A stretch of DNA of 64,000 nucleotides from Lachnospiraceae bacterium (GCA_014804425.1 JAAUZV010000007.1:65969-129968); one strand, 5' to 3'; positions 16,927 to 26,588 are shown, counted from the first letter of the stretch. The notes: generated by a model not told the origin, from the letters alone. Translations and numbers: made by a program.

Positions 16927-19494
16927 TTATTTTTCGTATTCCCACTTTTGCAGCAACCCATCCCCGTCAATAAAATATCCCGTATTCTTATCCGTAAGGC
17001 AATAACTTCTGACATCATCGTACGGCAGAATCCGGATCAACTGCCATGTCATAAAATCAGCCGGTCTCGGATTGATATATAATACATATCGATTGGAAGG
17101 CTCCACGACGTTTTTTAACACTACCGCCATCTTCGGCATTCCATCCTCGTAAAACACAACCGGCGCAAGGGAATCCGAATAATAGGCATCCGCATGAACG
17201 GGAACGTCAACACTCTCCCATGTCTCACCGCCGTCCGTCGTGCCGTAGAGATAACTGAGCTCCTGGCGATGACTCACCCCGACATAACCGACATCCTCAC
17301 TACAAAAAGCCATTCCGGTCGGATAACCCGAGACCACACTGCTTAAATCTGCCACAAACGAAAAGCTGTCCCCGCCATCCGTCGTGCGGTAAAGATGCTT
17401 CGCCATCTGACCCAAGGCAGGGTCAGAGCAGACAAGCAGATACCCGTTCTGTGAATCAGCAAAGCTTACATACATTTCCCCGCACCAAAAGTATTCCTGC
17501 AGCGGAATCCGCGTCCTATGCTCCGACACAAGCACCTGTCCGTCCTCATCTCCCGCCGCCGGCTCCGACGTGATCGTCTCTCGAATCAGGAGCGCCTCTC
17601 CGTCAATAGCGGAAACTGCTGCAAAATATGCGGTTTTTTCATCTAAAAAGCATACGGACACCTCCGTACCGCCGCGGTCGGCAAGAAAGCATGCCGGAGC
17701 GTCCGTTGTATCGGTAATCTCTCCCGCCTGTGCAAACGGTAGATCACTTAAAAGCGAAAACTGACCGGCTCCCTCATAGGTATAGAGAATCTGGTCATCC
17801 TCCGTAAGCGCCCAGCCGTGACGTCCGTCCGGAAACATGGCAAACGCTCTCAGCGCCGTCTGCATCATACTTTCATCCGCTTCCGGCTCCGATCGTTCTC
17901 TCCAATATGCCAACAGATCAATGACTGTTGAGGTTCGTATTTCCTCACCGTCATCAAAGAATGAGGATAGCGTGATGTCCATTGACAGCTCAGCCATATC
18001 GGACTCAGACCCGCTGACCGTTAGCGAAAACGTCCTTCCGCTCTCCCAAATATAATCCTCCTGCCCGTGCGCCACAACGCTCGTGCTCCTATATCCGTCG
18101 CCCACACTTTGCCTTTCGGTGATAGAAATCGACCAGTCCTCCGGCGCATGATCACTCACAGGAATTGTGAATGTGAGCGTTCCGTCCCCATCAACCCGAA
18201 TGCTTTCTTTTAATTTTGACAATAATTCGGCATCCGGCGATACCGGCTGCGCAGGTTCGTCCATGCCGTTTCCGTCTGCGCTGCTTCTGTCCGTCACGTT
18301 CTCACCCTCGCCGCCCTCTGCAGCAAGACCGGCTACGTCGTCATTTCCCATATTCGCGCTGCGGTCATCAGCTCCCGTAAACGTGCAGCCGGCGACAAAC
18401 AAAAGCACTGCTGCCGTAAGAAGCGCAGCCCGCACAGATGCTTTCTTTTTCTGTGTGATCGCAAGCAGCCTTCTTTTCAATGTTCTTGCGCTGCTGCTCA
18501 TAGAGGTTGTCGCGGTCAGATACATCCTTCCGCGTTTTAAGGGCACCTGACTGAGCAGACTTCGCCCGTATTCCGCGCACTCCTCCTTTGTGATCTGCGC
18601 GGTCACACCCTCGTCACAGGCAAGCTCACAGTCCTTTGCCGACAGGATCGCTGCTGCCCAGACAAGCGGATGAAACCAGTAAACAGTCAGGCAGACCAGC
18701 CGCACAAGACTCCAAATATGGTCCTTGTGCCGATAATGCTGCTGTTCATGTGCCAGTGCAAACGCATGGTTCTTCTCATCGGCAAGCGCCGTGTCATTCA
18801 GATAAATCGCAGGATGCCACACCCCAAAAAGACAGGGTGTCGCAAGTTTCTCACAGCAATAAACCGGAAGTGTCCTCCTGCCCTCGCTCCTATCTGCCGA
18901 ATTCATCAACACGCGCGTTCGGCGCAGCCGCCCATACAGCGCCATATTGACCATCAGCAAATACAGGCTCATGACCACCGCGCCGGTCAGCCAGATGATG
19001 CCAAGTCGGTTTTTCAGCGCAACAGTCCCTGCAGCCCGCTCTGTCAAGGCGTTCCCAACCATCGCCCCATCCCGCAGACCCCATGTCTCCTGCCGCATGG
19101 AAACATTTTGTGCCGAAACGTCCTGCGCCGCATCATCCAACCGCACGACCGCCGCGCCCTGTCGAACCGTCAGCATCGCAGATTTCCCCTCTTGTCCGGA
19201 CGGCAGATCATCCCCATATCCGTTTTCTCCCGCCACCGTACTTCCGGAATCCCTGACTCCGACATATCCCGGCGATTCCGCCTCCCCGTCAAAGAGCGCC
19301 TGTAAAGACGGCACATAATTCATGATGCTTAAGGGACTGCCCGGCAGCGCGAACGGTAAAGCCAAACGCAGCGCCACGATCAGCCACAGCGCATAGCGCA
19401 TGCGAAAGCTGATCCGTCTGCCCACGATCATTCGAAGCAGTATCAAGAATAGTATCAAAACACTCGAACCGATTAATAAATCCTCCACACTCAT
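16927..19494 (-). CDS. M56-family (BlaR1/MecR1-like) metalloprotease with C-terminal BNR-like repeats
   Basis: The 855-residue membrane protein has N-terminal segments near residues 8-24 and 34-50, one near 165-187, and the zinc motif HEQQH at 249-253 with CELACDEG as the likely third-ligand region. This is the M56 protease that cuts BlaI-type repressors. A further hydrophobic segment lies near 358-376. The extracellular part is unusual: instead of a penicillin-binding domain it has an acidic linker, a beta-rich domain and at least two BNR-like turns (YRTTDGGDSFSFVAD, YGTTDGGETWESVDV). The inducer is therefore unlikely to be a beta-lactam acylating a serine. The ATG overlaps the blaI stop as ATGA; GTG two codons later is better spaced from AGGAGG. 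Confidence 0.87.
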   Translation of the reverse strand: MSVEDLLIGSSVLILFLILLRMIVGRRISFRMRYALWLIVALRLALPFALPGSPLSIMNYVPSLQALFDGEAESPGYVGVRDSGSTVAGENGYGDDLPSGQEGKSAMLTVRQGAAVVRLDDAAQDVSAQNVSMRQETWGLRDGAMVGNALTERAAGTVALKNRLGIIWLTGAVVMSLYLLMVNMALYGRLRRTRVLMNSADRSEGRRTLPVYCCEKLATPCLFGVWHPAIYLNDTALADEKNHAFALAHEQQHYRHKDHIWSLVRLVCLTVYWFHPLVWAAAILSAKDCELACDEGVTAQITKEECAEYGRSLLSQVPLKRGRMYLTATTSMSSSARTLKRRLLAITQKKKASVRAALLTAAVLLFVAGCTFTGADDRSANMGNDDVAGLAAEGGEGENVTDRSSADGNGMDEPAQPVSPDAELLSKLKESIRVDGDGTLTFTIPVSDHAPEDWSISITERQSVGDGYRSTSVVAHGQEDYIWESGRTFSLTVSGSESDMAELSMDITLSSFFDDGEEIRTSTVIDLLAYWRERSEPEADESMMQTALRAFAMFPDGRHGWALTEDDQILYTYEGAGQFSLLSDLPFAQAGEITDTTDAPACFLADRGGTEVSVCFLDEKTAYFAAVSAIDGEALLIRETITSEPAAGDEDGQVLVSEHRTRIPLQEYFWCGEMYVSFADSQNGYLLVCSDPALGQMAKHLYRTTDGGDSFSFVADLSSVVSGYPTGMAFCSEDVGYVGVSHRQELSYLYGTTDGGETWESVDVPVHADAYYSDSLAPVVFYEDGMPKMAVVLKNVVEPSNRYVLYINPRPADFMTWQLIRILPYDDVRSYCLTDKNTGYFIDGDGLLQKWEYEK

Positions 19495-19877
19495 TCCTCC
19501 TTTTTTCGAACAGGAGTCTCGTTTAAGAGTGCAAGCAGACTGTCGCGCTCCTCCTCGGTGATCCCTTTTTGCTGCACAAACGCATTCACCATAAGACCAA
19601 GACTGCCTCCGTATACGCGCTCAAGCAATGTCTCCGTCTCCTCCATTGCCGCCTGAGAACGCGGAATGCACGTCGAATAAAGCCTTGCGCGCTCACCTTC
19701 CTGATAGGCGACCGCGCCCTTGTTCTCCAAACGGTTCAGCATCGTGATGACGGTATGCTTCGTCCATCCATATATAGGTTGTATCTCTGCGGTAAGCTGC
19801 GTAATCGTCTGCGGTTCCTTCCTCCACAGCCGTTCCATGAGCTTCCACTCATTTGCCGATAACTGAATATGTTCCAT
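19491..19877 (-). CDS. blaI: BlaI/MecI-family repressor
   Basis: The 128-residue protein has the winged helix of the family: LSANEWKLMERLWRKEPQTITQLTAEI, then WTKHTVITMLNRLENKGAVAYQEGERARLYS. The C-terminal helices form the dimer, and the linker to them is where the partner M56 protease would cut. The ATG at 19877 follows GGAGGATTTCAT. The promoter upstream is overlapped by a palindromic site, so the protein probably represses its own operon until the sensor is activated. The 3' end overlaps the M56 gene by four bases. Confidence 0.92.
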   Translation of the reverse strand: MEHIQLSANEWKLMERLWRKEPQTITQLTAEIQPIYGWTKHTVITMLNRLENKGAVAYQEGERARLYSTCIPRSQAAMEETETLLERVYGGSLGLMVNAFVQQKGITEEERDSLLALLNETPVRKKEE

Positions 19878-19902
19878 ATGAAATCCTCCATCTTTTATAT
19901 AG

Positions 19903-19951
19903 GTAGTCATCCGTCTACCACTAGTATACCCACTGGGTAGACATATGTCAA
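19903..19951 (-). promoter_or_regulatory. blaI promoter with overlapping BlaI operators
   Basis: On the minus strand TTGACA (19946-19951), a 17-base spacer and TATACT (19923-19928) form a near-consensus promoter. GTATACCCACTGGGTAGAC (19924-19942) is an inverted repeat with eight of nine matching pairs that fills the spacer and the -10 box. A second, weaker GTAG-N8-CTAC site lies at 19903-19918, downstream of the start of transcription. Both contain GTAGAC-like half sites. Confidence 0.75.
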
Positions 19952-20041
19952 CCCCAAAGTGTAAAAATTTCTTTTCTGATGAAACAAATCATCGCTATCA
20001 TCAAACCATTTCATAATTCGCTAATTCATGAATATTACTTC

Positions 20042-20070
20042 TTGACAAGCGCGCTCTTTTATTGTACTAT
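20042..20070 (+). promoter_or_regulatory. Predicted promoter of the tRNA-Pro gene
   Basis: Consensus TTGACA, a 17-base spacer and TACTAT lie about 60 bases before the mature tRNA 5' end. Confidence 0.7.
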
Positions 20071-20131
20071 CTTATAGTCCGAGTTGATTTGTATTTTCTG
20101 ATAGGATTGATTCGGTATCCTATATGGATGA

Positions 20132-20205
<74 letters not shown>

Positions 20206-20218
20206 CTTATTTAGAAAG

Positions 20219-20246
20219 GCATGAGTGATAACGCTCATGCTTTTTA
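20219..20246 (+). terminator. Terminator after tRNA-Pro
   Basis: GCATGAG and CTCATGC form a stem followed by TTTTTAT, 14 bases after the tRNA. Confidence 0.85.
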
Positions 20247-20267
20247 TAGGTTTTCTGAAGTATTTCC

Positions 20268-20289
20268 GCTCCCATTCGGGAGCTTTTTT
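20268..20289 (+). terminator. Second terminator downstream of tRNA-Pro
   Basis: GCTCCC and GGGAGC close around ATTC and are followed by TTTTTT. The tandem arrangement insulates the GH31 gene from the tRNA unit. Confidence 0.85.
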
Positions 20290-20450
20290 ATTGGGGTGAT
20301 TTAAAAAAGAACTTCCAAAATATATTGACATTATTTTTGAAAATCAATATAGCACAAAAAATATCAATCAGGGAGAGGATTTGTCTTTTATTCTTTGACA
20401 TAATAGGCTTAACGCAGGTTGACGGTTATCATTGCAGAATGGAGAAAAAA

Positions 20451-23336
20451 ATGAAATTAAGCGAATTGAACATTATTGATTTCCAAAAAAACGGAAATGC
20501 TGTTGCATTTCAGACAGATCAGAGTGTACGCATTGTCGTAACATTTATTTCCGACAAAACAGCGGGGCTATATGTGGATTTCAGCGGCAGCTCCGAGCCG
20601 GATCGTTCCTATGCGATTGAAACGCTCCCCACAGTTCTGCCCGAAATAAATGTTTCCGAAACGGACGACAACTTTGTTGTTTCCTCAAAGGAACTTTCCG
20701 TAAGGCTCGGCAAACATCATGCCCGCATTGATTATCTTCGGAACGGCGCCGTGCTCTCTTCCGAAAATGAGATATGCCGTAACGATGACGGTTCGCTGTA
20801 CTGCGCGCATCATATGACTGCAAGCGAGCATTTTTACGGGCTTGGCGAGGACAACGACGCTTACCTCGGAAGCATGGACAGGCGCGGTACAACAAGAGAT
20901 ATGGTGACGGGTCAGCGTATCAATATCGGTCATGTTACCGCAGATATTCCCGTTACATTTTTTATGAGTACCGGCGAAAGCGCACCCTATGGCGTTTTTG
21001 TTGATAACAGTTACAGAATGCTTTTTGATATGGGAAAATCTAAGGATAATGAGTATTTCTGGTATGCGGAGGGTGGAAGCTTCGTTCAGTATTTCTTCTG
21101 CGGCGACAGCTTTACGGATATTCTCAGCGAGTACACCGATCTTACCGGAAAACCCTCGTTACCTCCGTTGTGGACGCTGGGCTATATTCAGTGCAAATGC
21201 TCCTATTGGTGCTGGGACGAGATTGATGAGATTATCGAAACACTGGACGAAAAACACTTTCCGCTGGACTGCATCGTATTCGATTACGATTGGGCGGAAA
21301 ATTTCCATAATTTCAAATGGAACAGGCGTTGGAACGGCGACAGCCCGCGAAAAATAGCCGAATATCGCAGTCAGGGGCTTCACTTTATGGTATCCAATTC
21401 GGGTCCTATGATCCGCAAAGACAGCGATAATTTTCAAAGCGCACTTGATGCGGGGATACTCGCAAAGGACAAGGACGGAAATACTGTCACCTGCGGACAT
21501 TACGGCGGCGAACTGATGGATTTCAGCAATCCCGCAATGAAGCAATGGATTCAGCCGCAGCTAAACAGAGTGCTTGACGATGGGATTGAGAGCTGGTGGC
21601 TCGACCTTACCGAGCCCGAAGGGGACCCCGACGGAACACAGTATTACGGCGGCAGCAAGGAAAAAGTACATAATCCGTTCTGTCTGATGAACGTCAGACT
21701 TTATAACCGGATAACACTTGAATATAACAATAACAAGCGCCCGTTTATCCTTACGAGGACCGGAACCGCGGGAATACAGAAATACAACGCCGCAATATGG
21801 TCGGGCGACGTATTTTCAGATTATAAGACCTTCTCCGCACATATCCCTGAGGCTTTGAACACCGCCATGTCCGGAATACCGCTTTGGACGAGCGACAGCG
21901 GTGGGTTTATGTCCGCTACGAACAACAGCCTTTACAATGAAAATATCTATAAAAACGATCCCGCCGCACATGCCGCATTATATGAACGCTGGCTGCAATT
22001 TGCGTGCTTTTGTCCTATCACAAGAGTCCACCATGCGGGGCAGTCCTCGCCGTTTGTTTTCGGGGAGATGCTTACCGACAGCGCTGCGCATTATGTACGC
22101 CTGAGATATCGCCTGCTGCCCTATATATACTCTTACAATTACAACACGCATATCATGGGAACGCCGATGATGAGAGCGTTGGTATTCGAGTATCCCAATG
22201 ACAAAAACGTTTTCGACATCAGGGACGAATATCTATTCGGGAGCGAGCTGCTTGTCGCACCTGTAACCGCCGAAAGGGCGACCGAGAGAGATGTGTACTT
22301 TCCGGAAGGAAAGTGGTACGATTGGGATTACGGCTACTGCTACGAGGGCGGCAAAAGCTATACCGTATATGCTCCGCAGAACAGAATACCCGTTTTCGCA
22401 AAGGGTGGCTCGATTATTCCCATGATAAAGCAGGTATACCACACAAATGATATCGACTGGAAACACATCGACCTGAAAATATATCCCAGCGGGAAGTGCA
22501 GCTTTGATATGTACGCCGATGACGGAACAAGCTATGAATTTATGCGCGGCGTTTTTACGATCACTCATATTGAATGTGAGGATAATGAAACAGAGACAAG
22601 TATTGTCATCTCCCGTTCCAACTTTTTGTATGCGGCAAATGAATACTGTCTTGAAATTCATGTGAACGCAGAGCCGAAAACAGTCACCTTAGGCGGCAAA
22701 GAGCTTGACAGTTACGGGTACAAGCGCTGCGTCGAAAAGGCGGAGAGCGGCTGGTTTTTTGATAAGTTCAACGGGGTGCTGTATGTTAAAATTCCCGCAG
22801 ATAACGAAATCCTCGAAGAGCTTGTTGTCACAAAAGGAGCGGTAATCAGAAAGCCCTCAGAAAATTCCGAGGAGGAACAGCTATCCGGACAGCTTCCGTT
22901 CCTGCTTCCGCCCGCAAGCGCTCCGTGCCGGATAAACTGCGAGAACTACGACCGCGGCGGCGAGGGCATTTCTTATCACAAGCTGACCGATACCAAAAGT
23001 GAGATATACCGTATGGACAGCGTCATGATTGATCTTTGTGACGATATCGGCGTAGGCTACAATGTAAAGAATATGGTCGGCGGCGAATGGCTCGAATACA
23101 CCGTAAACGTAAGAAAGTCATGTGAGTATGTATTCCGGCTGCGTGTTCGCGGCAATGCAGAGATCAGCGTTGATATTGATTCGCAGAACAGCACGCAGAT
23201 TGTTGCATCACAGGGCGATAAGTGGCAGACCGTATCCTCCTCGCCCATAACGCTTGTTGAGGGGGAACAGGTGGTACGGCTGCTCGTTCATAACGGTAAA
23301 CTAAGTGCAAACTGGTTCGAGATAGAGGAAGCTTAA
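20451..23336 (+). CDS. GH31 glycosidase (alpha-glucosidase/alpha-xylosidase type) with C-terminal CBM6-like domain
   Basis: The 961-residue protein has an N-terminal beta domain (about 1-235), a GH31 TIM barrel (about 236-590), a proximal beta domain and a CBM6-like jelly roll at about 825-961 (INCENYDRGGEGISYH to LSANWFEIEE). The catalytic nucleophile is Asp385 in WWLDLTEPEGD and the acid/base is Asp453 in IWSGDVFSDY. The enzyme removes alpha-linked glucosyl or xylosyl groups from oligosaccharide ends; the exact sugar cannot be read. No signal peptide is present, yet CBM6 domains are usually on secreted enzymes, so location is uncertain. The ATG at 20451 was chosen because GGAGA lies five bases upstream; the track extends 42 codons too far. 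It begins the fibre cluster with GH9 and CE2. Confidence 0.9.
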   Translation: MKLSELNIIDFQKNGNAVAFQTDQSVRIVVTFISDKTAGLYVDFSGSSEPDRSYAIETLPTVLPEINVSETDDNFVVSSKELSVRLGKHHARIDYLRNGAVLSSENEICRNDDGSLYCAHHMTASEHFYGLGEDNDAYLGSMDRRGTTRDMVTGQRINIGHVTADIPVTFFMSTGESAPYGVFVDNSYRMLFDMGKSKDNEYFWYAEGGSFVQYFFCGDSFTDILSEYTDLTGKPSLPPLWTLGYIQCKCSYWCWDEIDEIIETLDEKHFPLDCIVFDYDWAENFHNFKWNRRWNGDSPRKIAEYRSQGLHFMVSNSGPMIRKDSDNFQSALDAGILAKDKDGNTVTCGHYGGELMDFSNPAMKQWIQPQLNRVLDDGIESWWLDLTEPEGDPDGTQYYGGSKEKVHNPFCLMNVRLYNRITLEYNNNKRPFILTRTGTAGIQKYNAAIWSGDVFSDYKTFSAHIPEALNTAMSGIPLWTSDSGGFMSATNNSLYNENIYKNDPAAHAALYERWLQFACFCPITRVHHAGQSSPFVFGEMLTDSAAHYVRLRYRLLPYIYSYNYNTHIMGTPMMRALVFEYPNDKNVFDIRDEYLFGSELLVAPVTAERATERDVYFPEGKWYDWDYGYCYEGGKSYTVYAPQNRIPVFAKGGSIIPMIKQVYHTNDIDWKHIDLKIYPSGKCSFDMYADDGTSYEFMRGVFTITHIECEDNETETSIVISRSNFLYAANEYCLEIHVNAEPKTVTLGGKELDSYGYKRCVEKAESGWFFDKFNGVLYVKIPADNEILEELVVTKGAVIRKPSENSEEEQLSGQLPFLLPPASAPCRINCENYDRGGEGISYHKLTDTKSEIYRMDSVMIDLCDDIGVGYNVKNMVGGEWLEYTVNVRKSCEYVFRLRVRGNAEISVDIDSQNSTQIVASQGDKWQTVSSSPITLVEGEQVVRLLVHNGKLSANWFEIEEA

Positions 23337-23361
23337 AACCTTGATAGAGGGATAGGAAATC

Positions 23362-23391
23362 ATGAAAAAAATATCGCAGGTGTAATCGCAA
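23362..23391 (+). other. Poly-A tract with apparent frame break at the start of the GH9 gene
   Basis: ATG followed by seven A gives MKKISQV and a stop. One extra A would give MKKNIAGVIAMCIILSMISGC, a textbook lipoprotein signal peptide in frame with the GH9 protein. The tract may be a phase-variable or slippery site, a real mutation, or a sequencing error. Confidence 0.7.
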
Positions 23392-25670
23392 TGTGTATTA
23401 TTTTATCAATGATATCGGGCTGTACGGGAGACAGCGCTGACTCAGACAAAAAAACTCCCGATGGTACGCCGGAAGAAGTGTCGGTCTCTCCAACAGCGAA
23501 TACCGCGGCAGCAGAAGAAACGTCGGTCTCTTTAACAGTGGATGCCGAGGCAGCGGAAAGGGCGAGATCCGATAGAGAAACTCTTTTGCAGCGCATCGAC
23601 ACGGAATACAACACCTTGCAGACAATAACCGTTCTCGGCAGGGAAATGCCCGACGGAATTGCCGTTTCGGCACTCCAACCGCCGGAGGATACTTCAGAAT
23701 TTCCCTATATAGAGCTGCATGCATCTCCGTCTGCCATTGTGCTTCGCGGCTGGACGCCGACCGACCTGTCTCTTTATGTTCCAAACGGTTATGTTTCTGT
23801 TGAGGTAAAGGGTACAAACGGCGGCGAACGTCTTGAGGTGGGCTTTGAGGAAATCAAGAACGGTCAGAGCGTAAGCGTTACAAAAGTCCTTGACGCGGAG
23901 ATCACCGACGAATGGAATATTGTAACGATCCCGCTCGCAGAGATCGTAGACGAAACGGATCTTTCGGGCGCAAGGCAGTTTTTAATTGGCGGCGAGGATA
24001 TTCAGGTGCGAAATATCACGATCAGCTCGCCCGATAAGGAAAAATTTTTTCCCGAGTTTAAGGTAAATCAGCTCGGTTATACGCCCGGTTCCGAAAAGCG
24101 TGCCTTAGTGAGCGGCTTTCCCGAAAAACTCGCCGTATATGAGGGAGACATCTTCGAGCTTGTTGACAAAACCACAGGCGAGGGGGTTTACTCCGGGCAG
24201 CTTTCTATGATAAGCGAATTTGACCAAGCGTATTCGGGTGAGCAGATACTTTGCGCGGATTTTTCGGATTTCAACGTCGAAGGGCGTTATTATCTCCGGG
24301 CGGATGGCATCGACGATTCCCTTTCGTTTGAAATATCTGAGAGCGTTTATGACGAGCTGTTGACAAACACCATGCGCTATTACTATTACCAGAGAGCCAA
24401 CGAGGAGATCACCGCGGAGTACGGGGGAAACTACATACGCTCCGACCAAACGCCAAAAGACTTTGAAGCGCCGCTCTCCTATGACCGCGATGTGACGATC
24501 GACGTATCGGGCGGCTGGTATGACGCGGGAGATGTTGGTAAGTATGTAAGCCCGGGAGCTACTGCGGTAAACACACTTCTTTGGGCATATTTGATGTTTC
24601 CCGACTGCTTTTCGGACGGACAGAACAATATCCCCGAAAGCGGAAACGGTATCCCCGATATCCTCGACGAAGTTCGCGTTGAGCTTGATTTCCTGTTAAA
24701 AATGCAGGACAATAGCGGCGGTTTTTATATTAAAGTAAAATCAATGAACGAGAACGACGGGGACGGCGACAGAACCGTCTGGGTGGGCGATGGCGACAGA
24801 TGTATCACCAACTCCACCGCCGACTGTACGGCTGTGCTGGCGTTTGCTTCCAAAATCTTCAGAGAATATGATCCTGATTACGCGGATACGCTGCTTGAGG
24901 CAGCCGAAAGAGGCTGGGCATATATTGAAGAAAACCCGAATATCTACATTGCAACAAATTACTCGGGTGAAAACAATGCAAGCTCCGCTTTCTGGGCTTC
25001 AGCATGTGTCTATTACGCAACAGGCAGTGAAAGCGCTCATAGCTGGTTCCTTGGAAATTTCGACAGTTATATCGGCTCTCTGAAAGTGGGTACAAACGGT
25101 CATAATGTCGGTAACATGGGCATTTACGGCTATTATACCTATCTGCTTTGCGAAAACCGCGATGAAGAAGTGGTTTCAAAAATAGCGGAACAGTTTGAGG
25201 GCTGGCAACGCTCCGTTCTCGGAAGATATGACGCTAATCCGTGGAGAATCGCAATAAATGATTGGAGCTTTTGGTGGGGCAGCTTCAATATCATACTCGG
25301 TAACGCTCAGGAAATGTATATAGGCTGCTCGTTGCTCGGGCTTGACACGTCGGACGCTGAGAAGGTTTCGCAAGATGCCGTCAACTTTATCACAGGCGTA
25401 AACCCGATGCGCAAATGCTTTATAACAGGCATGGGTGAGAGCCCGATCAAGTGTACCTTCAGCAATATTTATTATGGGGATTCCTCCAATGGAGTTCCTT
25501 CGGGTTATATGCCGGGCGGCATCAATTCCTACAACGGCGGTATCATTTCGCGTTTCCCGTTGAAATGCTATTACGACAGCGCAAACGATTGGTTCACCAA
25601 CGAGAACGCAATATACTGGAATGCCGTCATGGTGTTCAATTCGGCGCTTGTGGTCAGTAAATCACAATAA
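23391..25670 (+). CDS. GH9 endoglucanase-type lipoprotein (start affected by a frame break)
   Basis: The open frame from 23391 encodes 759 residues: a short hydrophobic start with lipobox MISGC, a Thr/Glu linker, a beta-sandwich carbohydrate-binding-like domain (about 105-212), an Ig-like CelD_N domain (about 220-318) and the GH9 barrel (about 320-755). Catalytic residues are visible: Asp378 and Asp381 in GGWYDAGDVGKY and Glu738 in DWFTNENAIYWNA; NPMRKCFITGMG is the C-terminal active-site block. GH9 enzymes invert beta-1,4-glucan links in cellulose, xyloglucan or mixed glucans. As drawn the signal peptide lacks its basic start, which sits in another frame upstream at 23362. An AGGTG site precedes the ATG at 23391, so weak translation of the short form is possible. 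Confidence 0.85.
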   Translation: MCIILSMISGCTGDSADSDKKTPDGTPEEVSVSPTANTAAAEETSVSLTVDAEAAERARSDRETLLQRIDTEYNTLQTITVLGREMPDGIAVSALQPPEDTSEFPYIELHASPSAIVLRGWTPTDLSLYVPNGYVSVEVKGTNGGERLEVGFEEIKNGQSVSVTKVLDAEITDEWNIVTIPLAEIVDETDLSGARQFLIGGEDIQVRNITISSPDKEKFFPEFKVNQLGYTPGSEKRALVSGFPEKLAVYEGDIFELVDKTTGEGVYSGQLSMISEFDQAYSGEQILCADFSDFNVEGRYYLRADGIDDSLSFEISESVYDELLTNTMRYYYYQRANEEITAEYGGNYIRSDQTPKDFEAPLSYDRDVTIDVSGGWYDAGDVGKYVSPGATAVNTLLWAYLMFPDCFSDGQNNIPESGNGIPDILDEVRVELDFLLKMQDNSGGFYIKVKSMNENDGDGDRTVWVGDGDRCITNSTADCTAVLAFASKIFREYDPDYADTLLEAAERGWAYIEENPNIYIATNYSGENNASSAFWASACVYYATGSESAHSWFLGNFDSYIGSLKVGTNGHNVGNMGIYGYYTYLLCENRDEEVVSKIAEQFEGWQRSVLGRYDANPWRIAINDWSFWWGSFNIILGNAQEMYIGCSLLGLDTSDAEKVSQDAVNFITGVNPMRKCFITGMGESPIKCTFSNIYYGDSSNGVPSGYMPGGINSYNGGIISRFPLKCYYDSANDWFTNENAIYWNAVMVFNSALVVSKSQ

Positions 25671-25726
25671 AAAGCATTCGCACCTTTTGATTAAATTGAT
25701 GCGCAGAAATAGGCACAATACGACAC

Positions 25727-25755
25727 AGCGGGCAACCATGAGTGAGTTGCCCGCT
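25727..25755. terminator. Hairpin between the convergent GH9 and AraC genes
   Basis: AGCGGGCAAC and GTTGCCCGCT pair perfectly around nine bases, ending at the last base of the AraC gene. There is no U-run on either strand, so it may be a 3' stabilising structure or a weak terminator. Confidence 0.5.
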
Positions 25756-26588
25756 TACATGTTTGGGTGTTCTTTCATAAACTGCTTCGGAGAACAGCCG
25801 TATGTTTTTTTAAAAATATGGTAGAAATGACTGAGACTGTTGAATCCGCACATAAAGCAAATATCGATGATCTCATGAGAACTGTTTAGAAGAAGCTCCG
25901 CAGCATAGCCTATACGTTTCTGATTGATGAATTCCGTCGGGGTCATGTTCAGATATTTTCTAAATTCACGCGTAAGATGTTCTTGAGAGGTTCCGGAAAA
26001 TTCCAGCAGCTTTGGCAGTCCTTCGGTGAAATTCTGCTTGTTGTTCATTTTATCAAGAAGGCTGCGCAGGCGATTGGGAATAGCGACACTCTGCTCTGCT
26101 CCGGCTGACAATATTCTGTAGAGAACGGACGGAAGAAGCCCTCTGAAATAGAGCTTGCGCTCATCGGGTAATGTGTGCAGACCGATATAAAGCAGTTTGC
26201 GTTCCATGTCCGCCAGATCATAGCCGTTAAGCACCATGTCAGGCGGAAAGCTGCTTTTGGTAAATAAGAGAGGGCTTATGCCCATGAACACGCAGGCAGA
26301 CTCAAATTCGTTGACGGGAAATCCAACCGAGATCAGTTCAAAATCATGTTTGTTGAAGCTCTCGTAGCTATGGCTGTCCCCTGGGCGAATGAATACCAGA
26401 GAACCGCGCGTAAGCAGCTTGTTCTCACCATTTATAAAGTGGATCGCCTTTCCCTTTACGACAAAGAAAATTTCGTAAAAATCTATGTGATTATGAAGCG
26501 GATAGGTTTCAGCCACGCTGTGCTGATGAAGAAATCCGCAGCCGCTGCGGCAGTTTTCGGGGGAAAGCTCCAGCTTGATCGCGTCCAT
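25755..26588 (-). CDS. AraC-family transcriptional regulator
   Basis: The 277-residue protein has an N-terminal cupin sensor (about 15-130; HNHIDFYEIFFVVKGKAIHFING and RPGDSHSYES are the double-stranded helix signatures) and a C-terminal double helix-turn-helix (about 175-275; EHLTREFRKYLNMTPTEFINQKRIGYA, then IIDICFMCGFNSLSHFYHIFKKTYGCSPKQF). Such regulators typically bind a sugar or oligosaccharide and activate nearby genes. It lies between GH9 (convergent) and CE2 (divergent), so control of the local glycan genes is the likely job. The start codon at 26588 follows AAGGAG with a rather long gap of 11 bases. Confidence 0.9.
   Translation of the reverse strand: MDAIKLELSPENCRSGCGFLHQHSVAETYPLHNHIDFYEIFFVVKGKAIHFINGENKLLTRGSLVFIRPGDSHSYESFNKHDFELISVGFPVNEFESACVFMGISPLLFTKSSFPPDMVLNGYDLADMERKLLYIGLHTLPDERKLYFRGLLPSVLYRILSAGAEQSVAIPNRLRSLLDKMNNKQNFTEGLPKLLEFSGTSQEHLTREFRKYLNMTPTEFINQKRIGYAAELLLNSSHEIIDICFMCGFNSLSHFYHIFKKTYGCSPKQFMKEHPNM

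Noticed and set aside
18670-19305. 211-codon plus-strand frame opposite the M56 protease
   Set aside because: It overlaps the HEQQH region in antisense and is very rich in His, Arg and Pro, as expected for a shadow.
16927-19877. Beta-lactam resistance locus
   Set aside because: BlaI and an M56 protease are present, but the sensor lacks a penicillin-binding domain and no beta-lactamase or alternative penicillin-binding protein is adjacent.
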